From Pseudomonas sp. AL03 (GTDB taxonomy: Bacteria; Pseudomonadota; Gammaproteobacteria; Pseudomonadales; Pseudomonadaceae), in assembly GCF_029960815.1 (NCBI RefSeq), contig NZ_JASBRE010000032.1, positions 1 through 49,879 on the forward strand: a stretch of 49,879 bases of DNA, written 5' to 3'. A model generated the notes under the pieces. The model did not search any database, was not told the DNA's origin, and saw only the letters and a program-made list of their open reading frames with translations. Shown one piece after another: positions 34,688-42,586 of this stretch (the first letter of the stretch is position 1; every line of letters begins with the position of its first letter). Made by a program: the position numbers and the translations under genes.

Positions 34688-35359
34688 ATGACCCAGGATC
34701 AACTCAAACAGGCAGTGGCTCAGGCCGCCGTCGACTTCATCCTCCCGAAACTCGACGACAAGAGCATCGTCGGGGTCGGCACCGGCTCCACCGCCAACTG
34801 CTTCATCGACGCGCTGGCCCAGCACAAGGGCGCATTTGACGGCGCGGTCGCCAGTTCCGAAGCCACCGCCGCCCGCCTCAAGGGCCACGGCATTCCGGTG
34901 TATGAGCTCAATACCGTCAGCGACCTGGAGTTCTACGTCGACGGCGCCGATGAAAGCGACGAGCACCTGAACCTGATCAAGGGCGGCGGCGCAGCCCTGA
35001 CCCGCGAGAAGATTGTGGCGGCCGTGGCCAAGACCTTCATCTGCATCGCCGACGCCAGCAAACTGGTGCCGGTGCTCGGTGCGTTCCCGCTGCCCGTGGA
35101 AGTGATCCCGATGGCCCGCAGCCACGTGGCCCGCGAGCTGGTGAAGCTCGGCGGCGACCCGGTCTACCGTGAAGGCGTGCTGACCGACAACGGCAACATT
35201 ATCCTCGACGTTTTCAACATGCAGATCACCAACCCGGTGGAGTTGGAGACGCAGATCAACGCCATCGTCGGCGTGGTCACCAACGGTTTGTTCGCGGCAC
35301 GTCCGGCGGATCTGTTGCTGCTGGGCACCAGCGAAGGCGTGAAAACCCTCAAGGCCTGA
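34688..35359 (+). CDS. rpiA: Ribose-5-phosphate isomerase A
   Basis: Interconverts ribose 5-phosphate and ribulose 5-phosphate in the pentose phosphate pathway. It has 223 residues. Motifs: GVGTGSTANCFIDAL (phosphate binding), YVDGADESD and the catalytic-glutamate region KGGGAALTREKIVA. It diverges from ilvA, the conserved Pseudomonas order. The gene ends just before a perfect 35-bp inverted repeat. Confidence 0.97.
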   Translation: MTQDQLKQAVAQAAVDFILPKLDDKSIVGVGTGSTANCFIDALAQHKGAFDGAVASSEATAARLKGHGIPVYELNTVSDLEFYVDGADESDEHLNLIKGGGAALTREKIVAAVAKTFICIADASKLVPVLGAFPLPVEVIPMARSHVARELVKLGGDPVYREGVLTDNGNIILDVFNMQITNPVELETQINAIVGVVTNGLFAARPADLLLLGTSEGVKTLKA

Positions 35360-35373
35360 ACCCCTGCACTTCC

Positions 35374-35463
35374 GTAGGAGCAGAGCTTGCTCGCGAAGAG
35401 GCCGTAACAGTCGACAGAGATGTTGAATGTTACGGCCTCTTCGCGAGCAAGCTCTGCTCCTAC
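35374..35463. repeat. Perfect 35-bp inverted repeat (REP-like pair)
   Basis: The arm GTAGGAGCAGAGCTTGCTCG continuing to 35408 is repeated exactly in inverse orientation at 35429-35463, leaving a 20-base loop. The core GAGCTTGCTCGCGAAGAGGC is a variant REP differing from the main family (AGAGCTTGCTCGC for GAGGCTTGCCCGC). It lies between convergent genes and may also end transcripts. Confidence 0.9.
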
Positions 35464-35481
35464 AGGGATTTGGGGTGTTGG

Positions 35482-36399
35482 TTAGGGTTGTGGTGGTTTT
35501 TTGAAGGTGTAAAACAGGTTCGGCTCGCTCACCAGGTACATCGTACCGTCGTCATCCATGGCGATCCCTTCCGCTTGCGGCACCGTCTTCTGCAACCCCT
35601 GACGGCCCTTGCTCAGTGACAGGGTGCTCAGCGGTCGCCCGTTCACATCCAGTTCCAGAATCAGTCGCGACTCATCCGACAACGCCAGCAGATGGCCGCT
35701 GCGCTCGTCGTATTGCAGGCTCGACAGGTCCGTCACGAACATCCCGGCATCGCGCTTGGGGTTGTTCACCACGTGCACCGCGTAGGATTTTTCCGGGTTG
35801 TAATGCGGAAAGCCCTGCACTTCATAGATCAGCATCGGGTCGCGTTCCTTGGCGACAAACAACCGCTTGCCCACCGAGTCGTACGCCAGACCTTCGAAGC
35901 CCTTATTGCTGCTCATGTGCACGCCAAGGGTCATCTGCTCGGCATCCGCTGCGTCGAGGAACGTTGTGTCCTTCTCCAGATGGATCTTGATCAGCCGCTG
36001 CTCGCGCTCGTCAGTGATCACGTACGTGTCGGCGCTGATGAATTCTACGGCTTCCGGATCGCCAAACCCGACCAGCGCAATGCGTCGAAGAATCTGGCCG
36101 TCCAGAGACAGCTCGATCAGCTCAGAGTTTTTGTTGGTGACGGTGAACAGGCTTTTGCGCACCGGATCGAAGGTCAACGCCGAAACATCGTCATCCAGCC
36201 CTTCAATGACTCGCGCCTCGACCGTTACCTGATAGTGATCCAGAGCGATGGACTGATCGTTCGTCGGCTGCCAGAGCGTGTGCAGATTGAACCAGCCGCG
36301 CTCGAACAGGCGCAGGTACTGGCCGACCGCAATCAGCGCGATCAGGGCAATCACCGACAGGATCAACATCAGGGGTTTGGGGCGGGCAAGTCGGCGCAT
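35482..36399 (-). CDS. SdiA-regulated domain protein, copy 1
   Basis: A 305-residue membrane-anchored protein. An N-terminal signal anchor (MLILSVIALIALIAVGQYLR) is followed by a beta-propeller-like SdiA-regulated domain; conserved pieces are DDDVSALTFDPVRKSLFTVT, LVGFGDPEAVEFI, GFEGLAYDSVGKRLFVAKER and a C-terminal VPQAEGIAMDDDGTMYLVSE. It is a paralogue of the next gene (same domain order and C-terminal block). Function is unknown; the family resembles phytase-like and lactonase-like propellers, and a sensor or binding role in the envelope is inferred. Confidence 0.85.
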   Translation of the reverse strand: MRRLARPKPLMLILSVIALIALIAVGQYLRLFERGWFNLHTLWQPTNDQSIALDHYQVTVEARVIEGLDDDVSALTFDPVRKSLFTVTNKNSELIELSLDGQILRRIALVGFGDPEAVEFISADTYVITDEREQRLIKIHLEKDTTFLDAADAEQMTLGVHMSSNKGFEGLAYDSVGKRLFVAKERDPMLIYEVQGFPHYNPEKSYAVHVVNNPKRDAGMFVTDLSSLQYDERSGHLLALSDESRLILELDVNGRPLSTLSLSKGRQGLQKTVPQAEGIAMDDDGTMYLVSEPNLFYTFKKPPQP

Positions 36400-36528
36400 T
36401 CAGGCAAGCTCGAGAACAGAACAGGCGGATGAAATACCACGCCAGCCTGAATTGAAGCTTAATGGCCAGTGGCCGCGGCCCCGCAGGTTTACCCCAACAA
36501 GCGACCGCGCGCCACCCTCACGACGGGC

Positions 36529-37458
36529 TTATTTCTGTTTTTCGAAACGGTAGAACAGGTTCGATTCGCTCACCATGTACAGCGTACCCGCATCGTCCAT
36601 GGTCACGCCTTCGGCGCGAGGGATGGTTTTCTTCAGACCATTGAAGCCGCCCAGCAGGGTCATGAAGCTGACCTGCTCGCCCTTCTCGTCCAGCTCCAGC
36701 AGCAAGTGGGAGTCGGCGGACAACACCAGGGTGTGACCGGTGCGCGGGTCGATGGCCAGGGCCGAGAGGTTGCGGATGTCCAGTTCGTCATTGGCGAGTT
36801 TCTGCTTGTCGCCGGTGAGTGTCTGGCCATCGTTGCTTTTCCAGGTAAACAACGCCGGTGGACGCTCTTCACCCAGCAACATTTGCTGATTGCGCGAGTC
36901 CCAGACAATGGCTTCGAAGGCCTTGTTCTGGTCTTTCGAAGGGCCCAGGTCGTATTTCGGGAAGTTGGCGATATTCAGCTCGCGGGTGTCGGCGTCAACC
37001 TTGACGATGGAGAGCATGTGTTCGCGCTCATCGACGATGGCCAGCAGACCGTTACCCATCGCGGTCACCCCTTCCGGATTGCTCCAGCCCACCAGCGGCA
37101 TCTTGCGCAGCACGTCACCCTGCAAAGTCAGTTCGACCAGGAACGGATTTTTGCCCATGACCGAAAACAGGGTTTTGGACTGCGGATCGTAGGCCAGGTC
37201 CGACGCTTCGTCCTTCTCCATGCCCGGCAGCACTTTGGCGTCGATCACGGCCCGGTAATCCGGCAGCCAGATGCTCTCCTGACGTTCGGTGGGGCTTTCG
37301 AAACGCTCCAGCACCCAGAGCACACCACGGTCATCCCAGTGCATCGCAAACGCGAGGCCATATGCGGCAGCGACCCCCAGCAAAAGCCAGGAATACCAAC
37401 GCATGACAAAGCGCGAGCGGCGGGCAGTTTTAAGCGTGGGCAGCGGTTGGGTGACCAT
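36529..37458 (-). CDS. SdiA-regulated domain protein, copy 2
   Basis: A 309-residue paralogue of the downstream gene, 129 bases apart on the same strand. Signal anchor at about 20-40 (RWYSWLLLGVAAAYGLAFAM). Matching blocks are KDEASDLAYDPQSKTLFSVM, LVGWSNPEGVTAMGNGLLAI, FEAIVWDSRNQQMLLGEERP and IPRAEGVTMDDAGTLYMVSE, ending SNLFYRFEKQK versus SNLFYTFKKPP in copy 1. The tandem pair is best explained by local duplication followed by divergence. Localisation is probably periplasmic, anchored to the inner membrane. Confidence 0.85.
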   Translation of the reverse strand: MVTQPLPTLKTARRSRFVMRWYSWLLLGVAAAYGLAFAMHWDDRGVLWVLERFESPTERQESIWLPDYRAVIDAKVLPGMEKDEASDLAYDPQSKTLFSVMGKNPFLVELTLQGDVLRKMPLVGWSNPEGVTAMGNGLLAIVDEREHMLSIVKVDADTRELNIANFPKYDLGPSKDQNKAFEAIVWDSRNQQMLLGEERPPALFTWKSNDGQTLTGDKQKLANDELDIRNLSALAIDPRTGHTLVLSADSHLLLELDEKGEQVSFMTLLGGFNGLKKTIPRAEGVTMDDAGTLYMVSESNLFYRFEKQK

Positions 37459-37606
37459 CGAGGGATGCGTTCCAGAAATTCAGGCTAAGGGTAATAGCAT
37501 AATTGGGACCGGCTCAGACGCCGCAGGTCCCGGAATTATCCAGACGAGATGTGAAAAAAACGGGAAATGACGGGAAAGCCCTTTTACTGCCGATCACAAA
37601 AACCAA

Positions 37607-37630
37607 TGTGGGAGCGAGCTTGCTCCCACA
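37607..37630. repeat. Short palindrome, TGTGGGAGCGAG type
   Basis: TGTGGGAGCGAG and CTTGCTCCCACA are inverted arms with almost no loop. It is a minimal relative of the REP elements, lying just after the end of the fumarylacetoacetase-family gene. Part of the same sequence (GGCTCCCACAG) recurs near 42556. Confidence 0.7.
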
Positions 37631-37649
37631 GGGTTTTGCGGTGTCTTGA

Positions 37650-38315
37650 CTAGCGGACGCTGCTGGTGAAGCTGCTGGCGCCTGGCAATTCCAGCACCAG
37701 CTCATCACCGACATTCAGCGGACCGACGCCAACCGGCGTACCCGTCAGGATCACGTCACCGGCCTGCAGCGAGAAGCAGCCGGCCATGTGCTGGATCATC
37801 GGCACGATCGGGTTGAGCATCGCGCTGCTGTTGCCGTCCTGGCGGACTTCACCATTGATGGTCAGGCGGATGCCGATGTCGGTCAGGTCAGCGAACGTGC
37901 TGCCGGACACGAAGGGCGCAATCACCGCCGCACCGTCGAAGGACTTGGCGATTTCCCACGGCAGGCCCTTGGATTTCAGCTCGGCCTGCTTGTCGCGCAG
38001 CGTCAGGTCCAGAGCCGGAGCGAAGCCGGAGATAGCATCGAGTACTTCTTCACGGTTTGGCTTGGTCGACAATGGCTTGCCGATCAACACCGCGATTTCC
38101 GCTTCGTAATGCACCGAACCCCGTTCGGCCGGAATGCTGAAACCGCCTTCCAGCGGCACGACGCAACTGCCCGGCTTAATGAACAGCAGCGGTTCTGTAG
38201 GCACCGGGTTGTCCAGCTCCTTGGCGTGTTCGGCGTAGTTGCGGCCGATGCACACCACCTTCCCGAGCGGAAAGTGAATACGCGTACCGTCGACATACTG
38301 GTGCTGATAGCTCAT
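37650..38315 (-). CDS. Fumarylacetoacetate hydrolase family protein
   Basis: A 221-residue FAH-fold enzyme of the small YcgM/FAHD1 type (acylpyruvate hydrolase or oxaloacetate decarboxylase activity is known for relatives). KVVCIGRNYAEHAKEL starts the catalytic part. The divalent-metal ligands are in HYEAEIAVLIGKPL (two Glu) and the Asp in FAPALDLTLRD; DVILTGTPVGVGPL is the usual C-terminal motif. ATG 38315 is chosen because AGGAGT lies upstream; the frame to 38348 is not supported. It follows the D-2-hydroxyglutarate dehydrogenase gene by 36 bases, so the two are probably cotranscribed. The substrate is not determined. Confidence 0.88.
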   Translation of the reverse strand: MSYQHQYVDGTRIHFPLGKVVCIGRNYAEHAKELDNPVPTEPLLFIKPGSCVVPLEGGFSIPAERGSVHYEAEIAVLIGKPLSTKPNREEVLDAISGFAPALDLTLRDKQAELKSKGLPWEIAKSFDGAAVIAPFVSGSTFADLTDIGIRLTINGEVRQDGNSSAMLNPIVPMIQHMAGCFSLQAGDVILTGTPVGVGPLNVGDELVLELPGASSFTSSVR

Positions 38316-38351
38316 TACCGACTCCTGTTTCGTAGCTCTTAAATTCAAAAG

Positions 38352-39746
38352 TCAAACAGCGAAAATCTTGCCCGGGTTCATGATGCCGTTCGGGTCGAAC
38401 ACCGCTTTGACGGCTTTCATGTACTCGATCTCAACCGGTGAGCGGCTGTAGGTCAAGTAGTCACGCTTGGTCATGCCCACGCCATGTTCGGCGGAAATCG
38501 AGCCGTTGTACTTCTCGACGGTTTCGAACACCCACTTGTTGACGGTCGCGCACTTGGCAAAGAACTCGTCCTTGCTCAGGTTTTCCGGCTTGAGGATGTT
38601 CAAGTGCAGGTTGCCGTCGCCGATGTGGCCGAACCAGACGATTTCGAAATCCGGGTAGTGTTCGCCGACGATCGCGTCGATTTCCTTCAGGAACGCCGGG
38701 ACTTTCGACACAGTGACCGAAATGTCGTTCTTGTACGGCGTCCAGTGCGAGAGGGTCTCGGAGATGTATTCGCGCAGCTTCCAGAGGTTCTGCAGCTGGG
38801 TTTCGCTCTGGCTCATCACGCCGTCCAGCACCCAGCCCTGCTCGACGCAGTGCTCGAAGGTTTCCAGGGCGTGGTTGGCCACTTCTTCGGTGGTCGCTTC
38901 GAATTCCAGCAGCGCGTAGAACGGGCAATCGGACTCGAAAGGCGCCGGCACGTCGCCGCGCGCCATCACCTTGGCCAATGCTTTGTCGGAGAAAAATTCG
39001 AAGGCGGTCAGGTCGAGCTTGCTCTGGAACGCGTGCAACACCGGCATGATCGAGTCGAAATCGGCCGTGCCGAGGACCATGGCGGTGAGGTTTTTCGGCG
39101 CGCGGTCCAGACGCATGGTGGCTTCGACCACAAAACCGAGGGTACCTTCGGCGCCGATAAACAACTGACGCAAGTCGTAACCCGTGGCGTTCTTGATCAG
39201 GTCTTTGTTCAGCTCCAGCAGATCGCCTTTGCCGGTGACGACTTTCATGCCCGCGACCCAGTTGCGGGTCATGCCGTAGCGAATGACCTTGATCCCGCCG
39301 GCATTGGTGCCGATATTGCCGCCGATCTGGCTGGAACCTGCCGAAGCGAAGTCCACCGGGTAGTAAAGGCCTTTTTCTTCGGCGACGTTCTGCAGGTGTT
39401 CGGTGACCACGCCTGGCTGGCAGACCGCTGTGCGGTCGGTCAGGTTCACGTCGAGGATCTGGTTCATGTAGTCGAAGGACACGACGACTTCGCCATTGGA
39501 CGCCACGGCAGCGGCGGAAAGCCCGGTGCGACCGCCGGACGGCACCAGCGCAATTTTATGTTCATTGGCCCAACGGACAATGGCCTGAACCTGCTCGGCG
39601 GTCTTGGGGAACACGATGGCGGTTGGGGCCGGGGCGAAATGCTTGGTCCAATCCTTACCGTAAGCATTCAGGGAGTCGGCATCGGTCAGCACCTTGCCAG
39701 GCTCAACCAGGGTCTTCAGCTCTTCAATCAGGGCAGGATTGGTCAT
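38352..39746 (-). CDS. D-2-hydroxyglutarate dehydrogenase (FAD-binding)
   Basis: A 464-residue vanillyl-alcohol-oxidase-fold flavoprotein. The FAD domain contains LVPSGGRTGLSAAAVAS and GSSQIGGNIGTNAGGIKVIR. The C-terminal domain has the metal-binding motif WFGHIGDGNLHLNI and the SAEHGVGMTKRDYL signature. Together with the divergent serA this matches the D-2-hydroxyglutarate dehydrogenase that, in Pseudomonas, reoxidises the D-2-hydroxyglutarate made by SerA and so drives serine synthesis. ATG 39746 (MTNPALIEEL) is preferred over 39776. A D-lactate or other 2-hydroxyacid dehydrogenase is the main alternative. Confidence 0.85.
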   Translation of the reverse strand: MTNPALIEELKTLVEPGKVLTDADSLNAYGKDWTKHFAPAPTAIVFPKTAEQVQAIVRWANEHKIALVPSGGRTGLSAAAVASNGEVVVSFDYMNQILDVNLTDRTAVCQPGVVTEHLQNVAEEKGLYYPVDFASAGSSQIGGNIGTNAGGIKVIRYGMTRNWVAGMKVVTGKGDLLELNKDLIKNATGYDLRQLFIGAEGTLGFVVEATMRLDRAPKNLTAMVLGTADFDSIMPVLHAFQSKLDLTAFEFFSDKALAKVMARGDVPAPFESDCPFYALLEFEATTEEVANHALETFEHCVEQGWVLDGVMSQSETQLQNLWKLREYISETLSHWTPYKNDISVTVSKVPAFLKEIDAIVGEHYPDFEIVWFGHIGDGNLHLNILKPENLSKDEFFAKCATVNKWVFETVEKYNGSISAEHGVGMTKRDYLTYSRSPVEIEYMKAVKAVFDPNGIMNPGKIFAV

Positions 39747-39905
39747 CGACAGAACTCTCGAACAATTCATGGTCATCCTGAGAACGCTTCACGTCGCAGG
39801 AATGAGTGTTTAGCGGGGTGCATATGCTAGCATACCGACCCCGCAGCATAGTGCCCAACGGCTGTTCTGCGGCGACGGCATTCTTGTCGTCCGGGTCAGC
39901 GTTCT

Positions 39906-40063
39906 GTGCCCTGTTTTATACGTACGTTCCTCTTTTGACGAGTGGCTGTTGCCGTCAAGCAAGGCGCCGCGACGAGTCATAGCTGGCTATGGCGAGGAGC
40001 GGCAACGCAGCATGACGACAACAGACGCCGTCAAAAAGGAACAGTACGTATAAGACAGGGCAC
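39906..40063. repeat. 158-bp imperfect palindromic element between the D2HG dehydrogenase gene and serA
   Basis: The outer arms GTGCCCTGTTTTATACGTAC and GTACGTATAAGACAGGGCAC are inverted repeats with one mismatch, and the pairing continues inwards through TTTTGACG/CGTCAAAA, CTGTTGCCGTCA/TGACGACAACAG and AGCTATG-like inner arms around a centre near 39984. It fills much of the 363-base gap between divergent genes. A MITE-like insertion or a giant hairpin in the serA leader are the two readings. The rest of 39747-40109 shows no gene; the stretch 40064-40109 carries GGGATACAGG ahead of serA. Confidence 0.75.
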
Positions 40064-40109
40064 CCTGACTATTTCCTGCCATTTTTCTCCGGGATACAGG
40101 TTTACGCAG

Positions 40110-41339
40110 ATGAGCAAGACTTCTCTCGATAAGAGCAAGATCAAGTTCCTTCTTCTCGAAGGCGTCCACCAATCGGCTGTCGACGTCCTCAAGTCGGCGG
40201 GCTACACCAGCATCGAGTACCTCACTGGTTCTCTGCCGGAAGCCCAGCTGAAGGAAAAGATCGCTGATGCGCACTTCATCGGCATTCGCTCCCGCACTCA
40301 ACTGACCGAAGAGATCTTCGATCAGGCGAAGAAACTGGTGGCTGTCGGCTGTTTCTGCATCGGCACCAACCAGGTCGACCTCAACGCGGCTCGCGAACGC
40401 GGCATCGCGGTGTTCAACGCACCGTACTCCAACACGCGTTCCGTAGCGGAGCTGGTGCTGGCAGAGGCGATCCTGTTGTTGCGCGGCATTCCTGAGAAGA
40501 ACGCTTCCTGCCACCGTGGCGGCTGGATCAAGAGCGCAGCCAACTCCTTCGAAATCCGCGGCAAGAAGCTCGGCATCGTGGGTTACGGTTCGATTGGTAC
40601 TCAATTGTCGGTCCTGGCTGAAGGCCTGGGCATGCAGGTGTACTTCTACGACACCGTGACCAAGCTGCCATTGGGCAACGCGACGCAAGTTGCCAGCCTG
40701 ACCGAGCTGCTGGGCATGTCCGACATCGTCACCCTGCACGTTCCGGAAACCGCTGCGACCCAGTGGATGATCGGCGAGAAGGAAATCCGCGCGATCAAGA
40801 AGGGCGGCATCCTGATCAACGCTGCTCGCGGCACCGTGGTCGAGCTGGACGCCCTGGCGGACGCAATCAAGGACAAGCACCTGATCGGCGCGGCCATCGA
40901 CGTATTCCCGGTGGAGCCTCGCTCCAACGATGAAGAGTTCGCAAGCCCGCTGCGTGGCCTGGACAACGTGATCCTGACCCCGCACATCGGCGGTTCCACC
41001 GCTGAAGCGCAAGCCAACATCGGTCTGGAAGTGGCAGAGAAGCTGGTCAAGTACAGCGACAACGGTACGTCGGTTTCGTCGGTGAACTTCCCGGAAGTAG
41101 CGCTGCCGGCTCACCCTGGCAAGCACCGTCTGCTGCACATCCACGAGAACATTCCGGGTGTGATGAGCGAGATCAACAAGGTCTTCGCCGAAAACGGCAT
41201 CAACATTTCCGGTCAGTTCCTGCAGACCAACGAGAAAGTCGGCTACGTCGTGATCGACGTCGACGCCGATTACTCGGAAATGGCGCAAGAGAAGCTGCAG
41301 CACATCAACGGCACCATTCGTTGCCGCGTGTTGTTCTGA
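40110..41339 (+). CDS. serA: D-3-phosphoglycerate dehydrogenase
   Basis: First step of serine synthesis: 3-phosphoglycerate to 3-phosphohydroxypyruvate with NAD. It has 409 residues, the E. coli-like short form. NAD motif KLGIVGYGSIGTQLSVLAEG, catalytic Arg in NAARGTVVELDAL, Glu in the DVFPVEP region and His in LTPHIGGSTAEAQ. A C-terminal ACT domain (HENIPGVMSEINKVFAENGI) should bind serine for feedback inhibition. ATG 40110 is chosen; upstream in-frame codons from 39942 lie in the palindromic element. Such enzymes also reduce 2-oxoglutarate to D-2-hydroxyglutarate, linking it to the divergent dehydrogenase. Confidence 0.97.
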   Translation: MSKTSLDKSKIKFLLLEGVHQSAVDVLKSAGYTSIEYLTGSLPEAQLKEKIADAHFIGIRSRTQLTEEIFDQAKKLVAVGCFCIGTNQVDLNAARERGIAVFNAPYSNTRSVAELVLAEAILLLRGIPEKNASCHRGGWIKSAANSFEIRGKKLGIVGYGSIGTQLSVLAEGLGMQVYFYDTVTKLPLGNATQVASLTELLGMSDIVTLHVPETAATQWMIGEKEIRAIKKGGILINAARGTVVELDALADAIKDKHLIGAAIDVFPVEPRSNDEEFASPLRGLDNVILTPHIGGSTAEAQANIGLEVAEKLVKYSDNGTSVSSVNFPEVALPAHPGKHRLLHIHENIPGVMSEINKVFAENGINISGQFLQTNEKVGYVVIDVDADYSEMAQEKLQHINGTIRCRVLF

Positions 41340-41355
41340 TAGCGACTTGAGTGAC

Positions 41356-41385
41356 AAAAAGGGAGACTTTCGAGTCTCCCTTTTT
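41356..41385. terminator. Bidirectional terminator between serA and the DUF4399 gene
   Basis: A-run, stem GGGAGACT, loop TTCG, stem AGTCTCCC, then TTTTT. The very stable UUCG-type loop with a T run on both strands should terminate both serA and the convergent DUF4399 gene. Confidence 0.93.
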
Positions 41386-41401
41386 CATGCGCGCGACAAC
41401 G

Positions 41402-41827
41402 TTACTTGACGTTGACGGTGATTTTTTTTGAAACGATTGGCGGATCGAACGGCAGGTGACCGCTGTCGCCCAACTCGAGCTGCAAGGTGTGCTTGCCCGG
41501 TGTCAATTTGACTTCAGCCTGGGTCTGCGCCTTGCCGAAGTGCATATGGTTGGCATCATTCGGAATCGGTGCGTCTTTGGCAGGCAGCTTGTCGACATCG
41601 ATCAGCAAATGGTGATGGCCGGTGTTTTTGGTGACATCGCCCGCGGGCGCCAGCGCGACGTTCTCGACGGCGAACTTGACGATGAAGGTTTGCGGGACCG
41701 TGGCACCGTCCGCGGGAGAAACGATGGACACTTCTGCACCCTTGGGAGCCGGTGTGGCAGCCGTTGCCAGCATCGAAGCCCCCAGCAACAGGCCAGCCAA
41801 TGCTGCTCGTGACATAAAGGTTTTCAT
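41402..41827 (-). CDS. DUF4399 exported protein
   Basis: A 141-residue exported protein. The signal peptide spans about residues 1-23 (AALAGLLLGASMLATAATPA). The DUF4399 core shows VSIVSPADGATVPQTFIVKF, the histidine cluster NTGHHHLLIDVDKLP, and ANHMHFGKAQTQAEVKLTPG followed by KHTLQLELGD. The His cluster suggests metal binding, but no function is established. Convergent with serA. Confidence 0.88.
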   Translation of the reverse strand: MKTFMSRAALAGLLLGASMLATAATPAPKGAEVSIVSPADGATVPQTFIVKFAVENVALAPAGDVTKNTGHHHLLIDVDKLPAKDAPIPNDANHMHFGKAQTQAEVKLTPGKHTLQLELGDSGHLPFDPPIVSKKITVNVK

Positions 41828-41962
41828 TCTCTTCTCCAGTTTTTTCGTAAAATCCGCGTGACCATGACAACTTCACGGCCATTCGTTGTCGAAGGTATTC
41901 GACAACCATAGCAAAGCGAGCCTGAACCAGAGCATCGCGATAATGAATCCAAAGGAGTGACC

Positions 41963-42550
41963 ATGCGTTTTTTGCCTGGCCTGATCTGCCTGCTACCTCT
42001 TTTGAGCCCTTTGGCTCATGCCGAACTGATTGACGATGTAAACGACCGTGGCGAATTGCGCATTGCTCTTGAGGCTAATACACCGCCGTTCAATTTCAAG
42101 GATGATGGCAAACTAACGGGCTTCGAAGTCGAATTGGGCCAACTGCTGGCCAACGAATTGGATGTACGGGCCGACTTCGTCATTACCGACTCCAGCGATC
42201 TGTTGCAAGGCGTTGAAACCGGCAAGTACGACGTCGCCATCAACCACATAGCAGTGACCCCGGACCTCAAGGATCGTTTCGACTTCAGCGAACCTTACAG
42301 CTACACCCATGCGCAATTGATCGCGCAGAAGGAAGAGCAACCGCGCTCGATGCTGCTGGTGCAAGCCTTGACCGAAGAGAAGCCGAAAGTCGGCCCGACC
42401 GTGAGCCTGGCGATTCCGTTTCAGAAGGGTAACCCGGCGTTTCATGCCAGCCTGGAAAACGCGCTGCAGCGGATCAAGGCGGATGGGCGACTGGAAGCGT
42501 TGTCGCAGAAGTGGTTGGGGGCGGATACGAGTGTGGCGCCCAAACCCTGA
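41963..42550 (+). CDS. Amino-acid-type ABC substrate-binding protein with internal deletion
   Basis: A 195-residue exported protein that begins like a family 3 solute-binding protein: signal peptide FLPGLICLLPLLSPLAHA, then DRGELRIALEANTPPFNFKD, TGFEVELGQLLANEL and IAVTPDLKDRFDFSEPYSYT. It then passes from AQLIAQKEEQPRS almost at once to the C-terminal block LAIPFQKGNPAFHASLENAL. The normal family length is about 250, and the missing 60 or so residues are most of the second lobe, which closes over the ligand. The frame is intact, AAAGGAG lies 5 bases before ATG 41963. It may be decaying or have a changed role. No permease or ATPase is adjacent. Confidence 0.8.
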   Translation: MRFLPGLICLLPLLSPLAHAELIDDVNDRGELRIALEANTPPFNFKDDGKLTGFEVELGQLLANELDVRADFVITDSSDLLQGVETGKYDVAINHIAVTPDLKDRFDFSEPYSYTHAQLIAQKEEQPRSMLLVQALTEEKPKVGPTVSLAIPFQKGNPAFHASLENALQRIKADGRLEALSQKWLGADTSVAPKP

Positions 42551-42586
42551 TTTCAGGCTGGCTCCCACAGTGGTTTGTGCAGGTTG

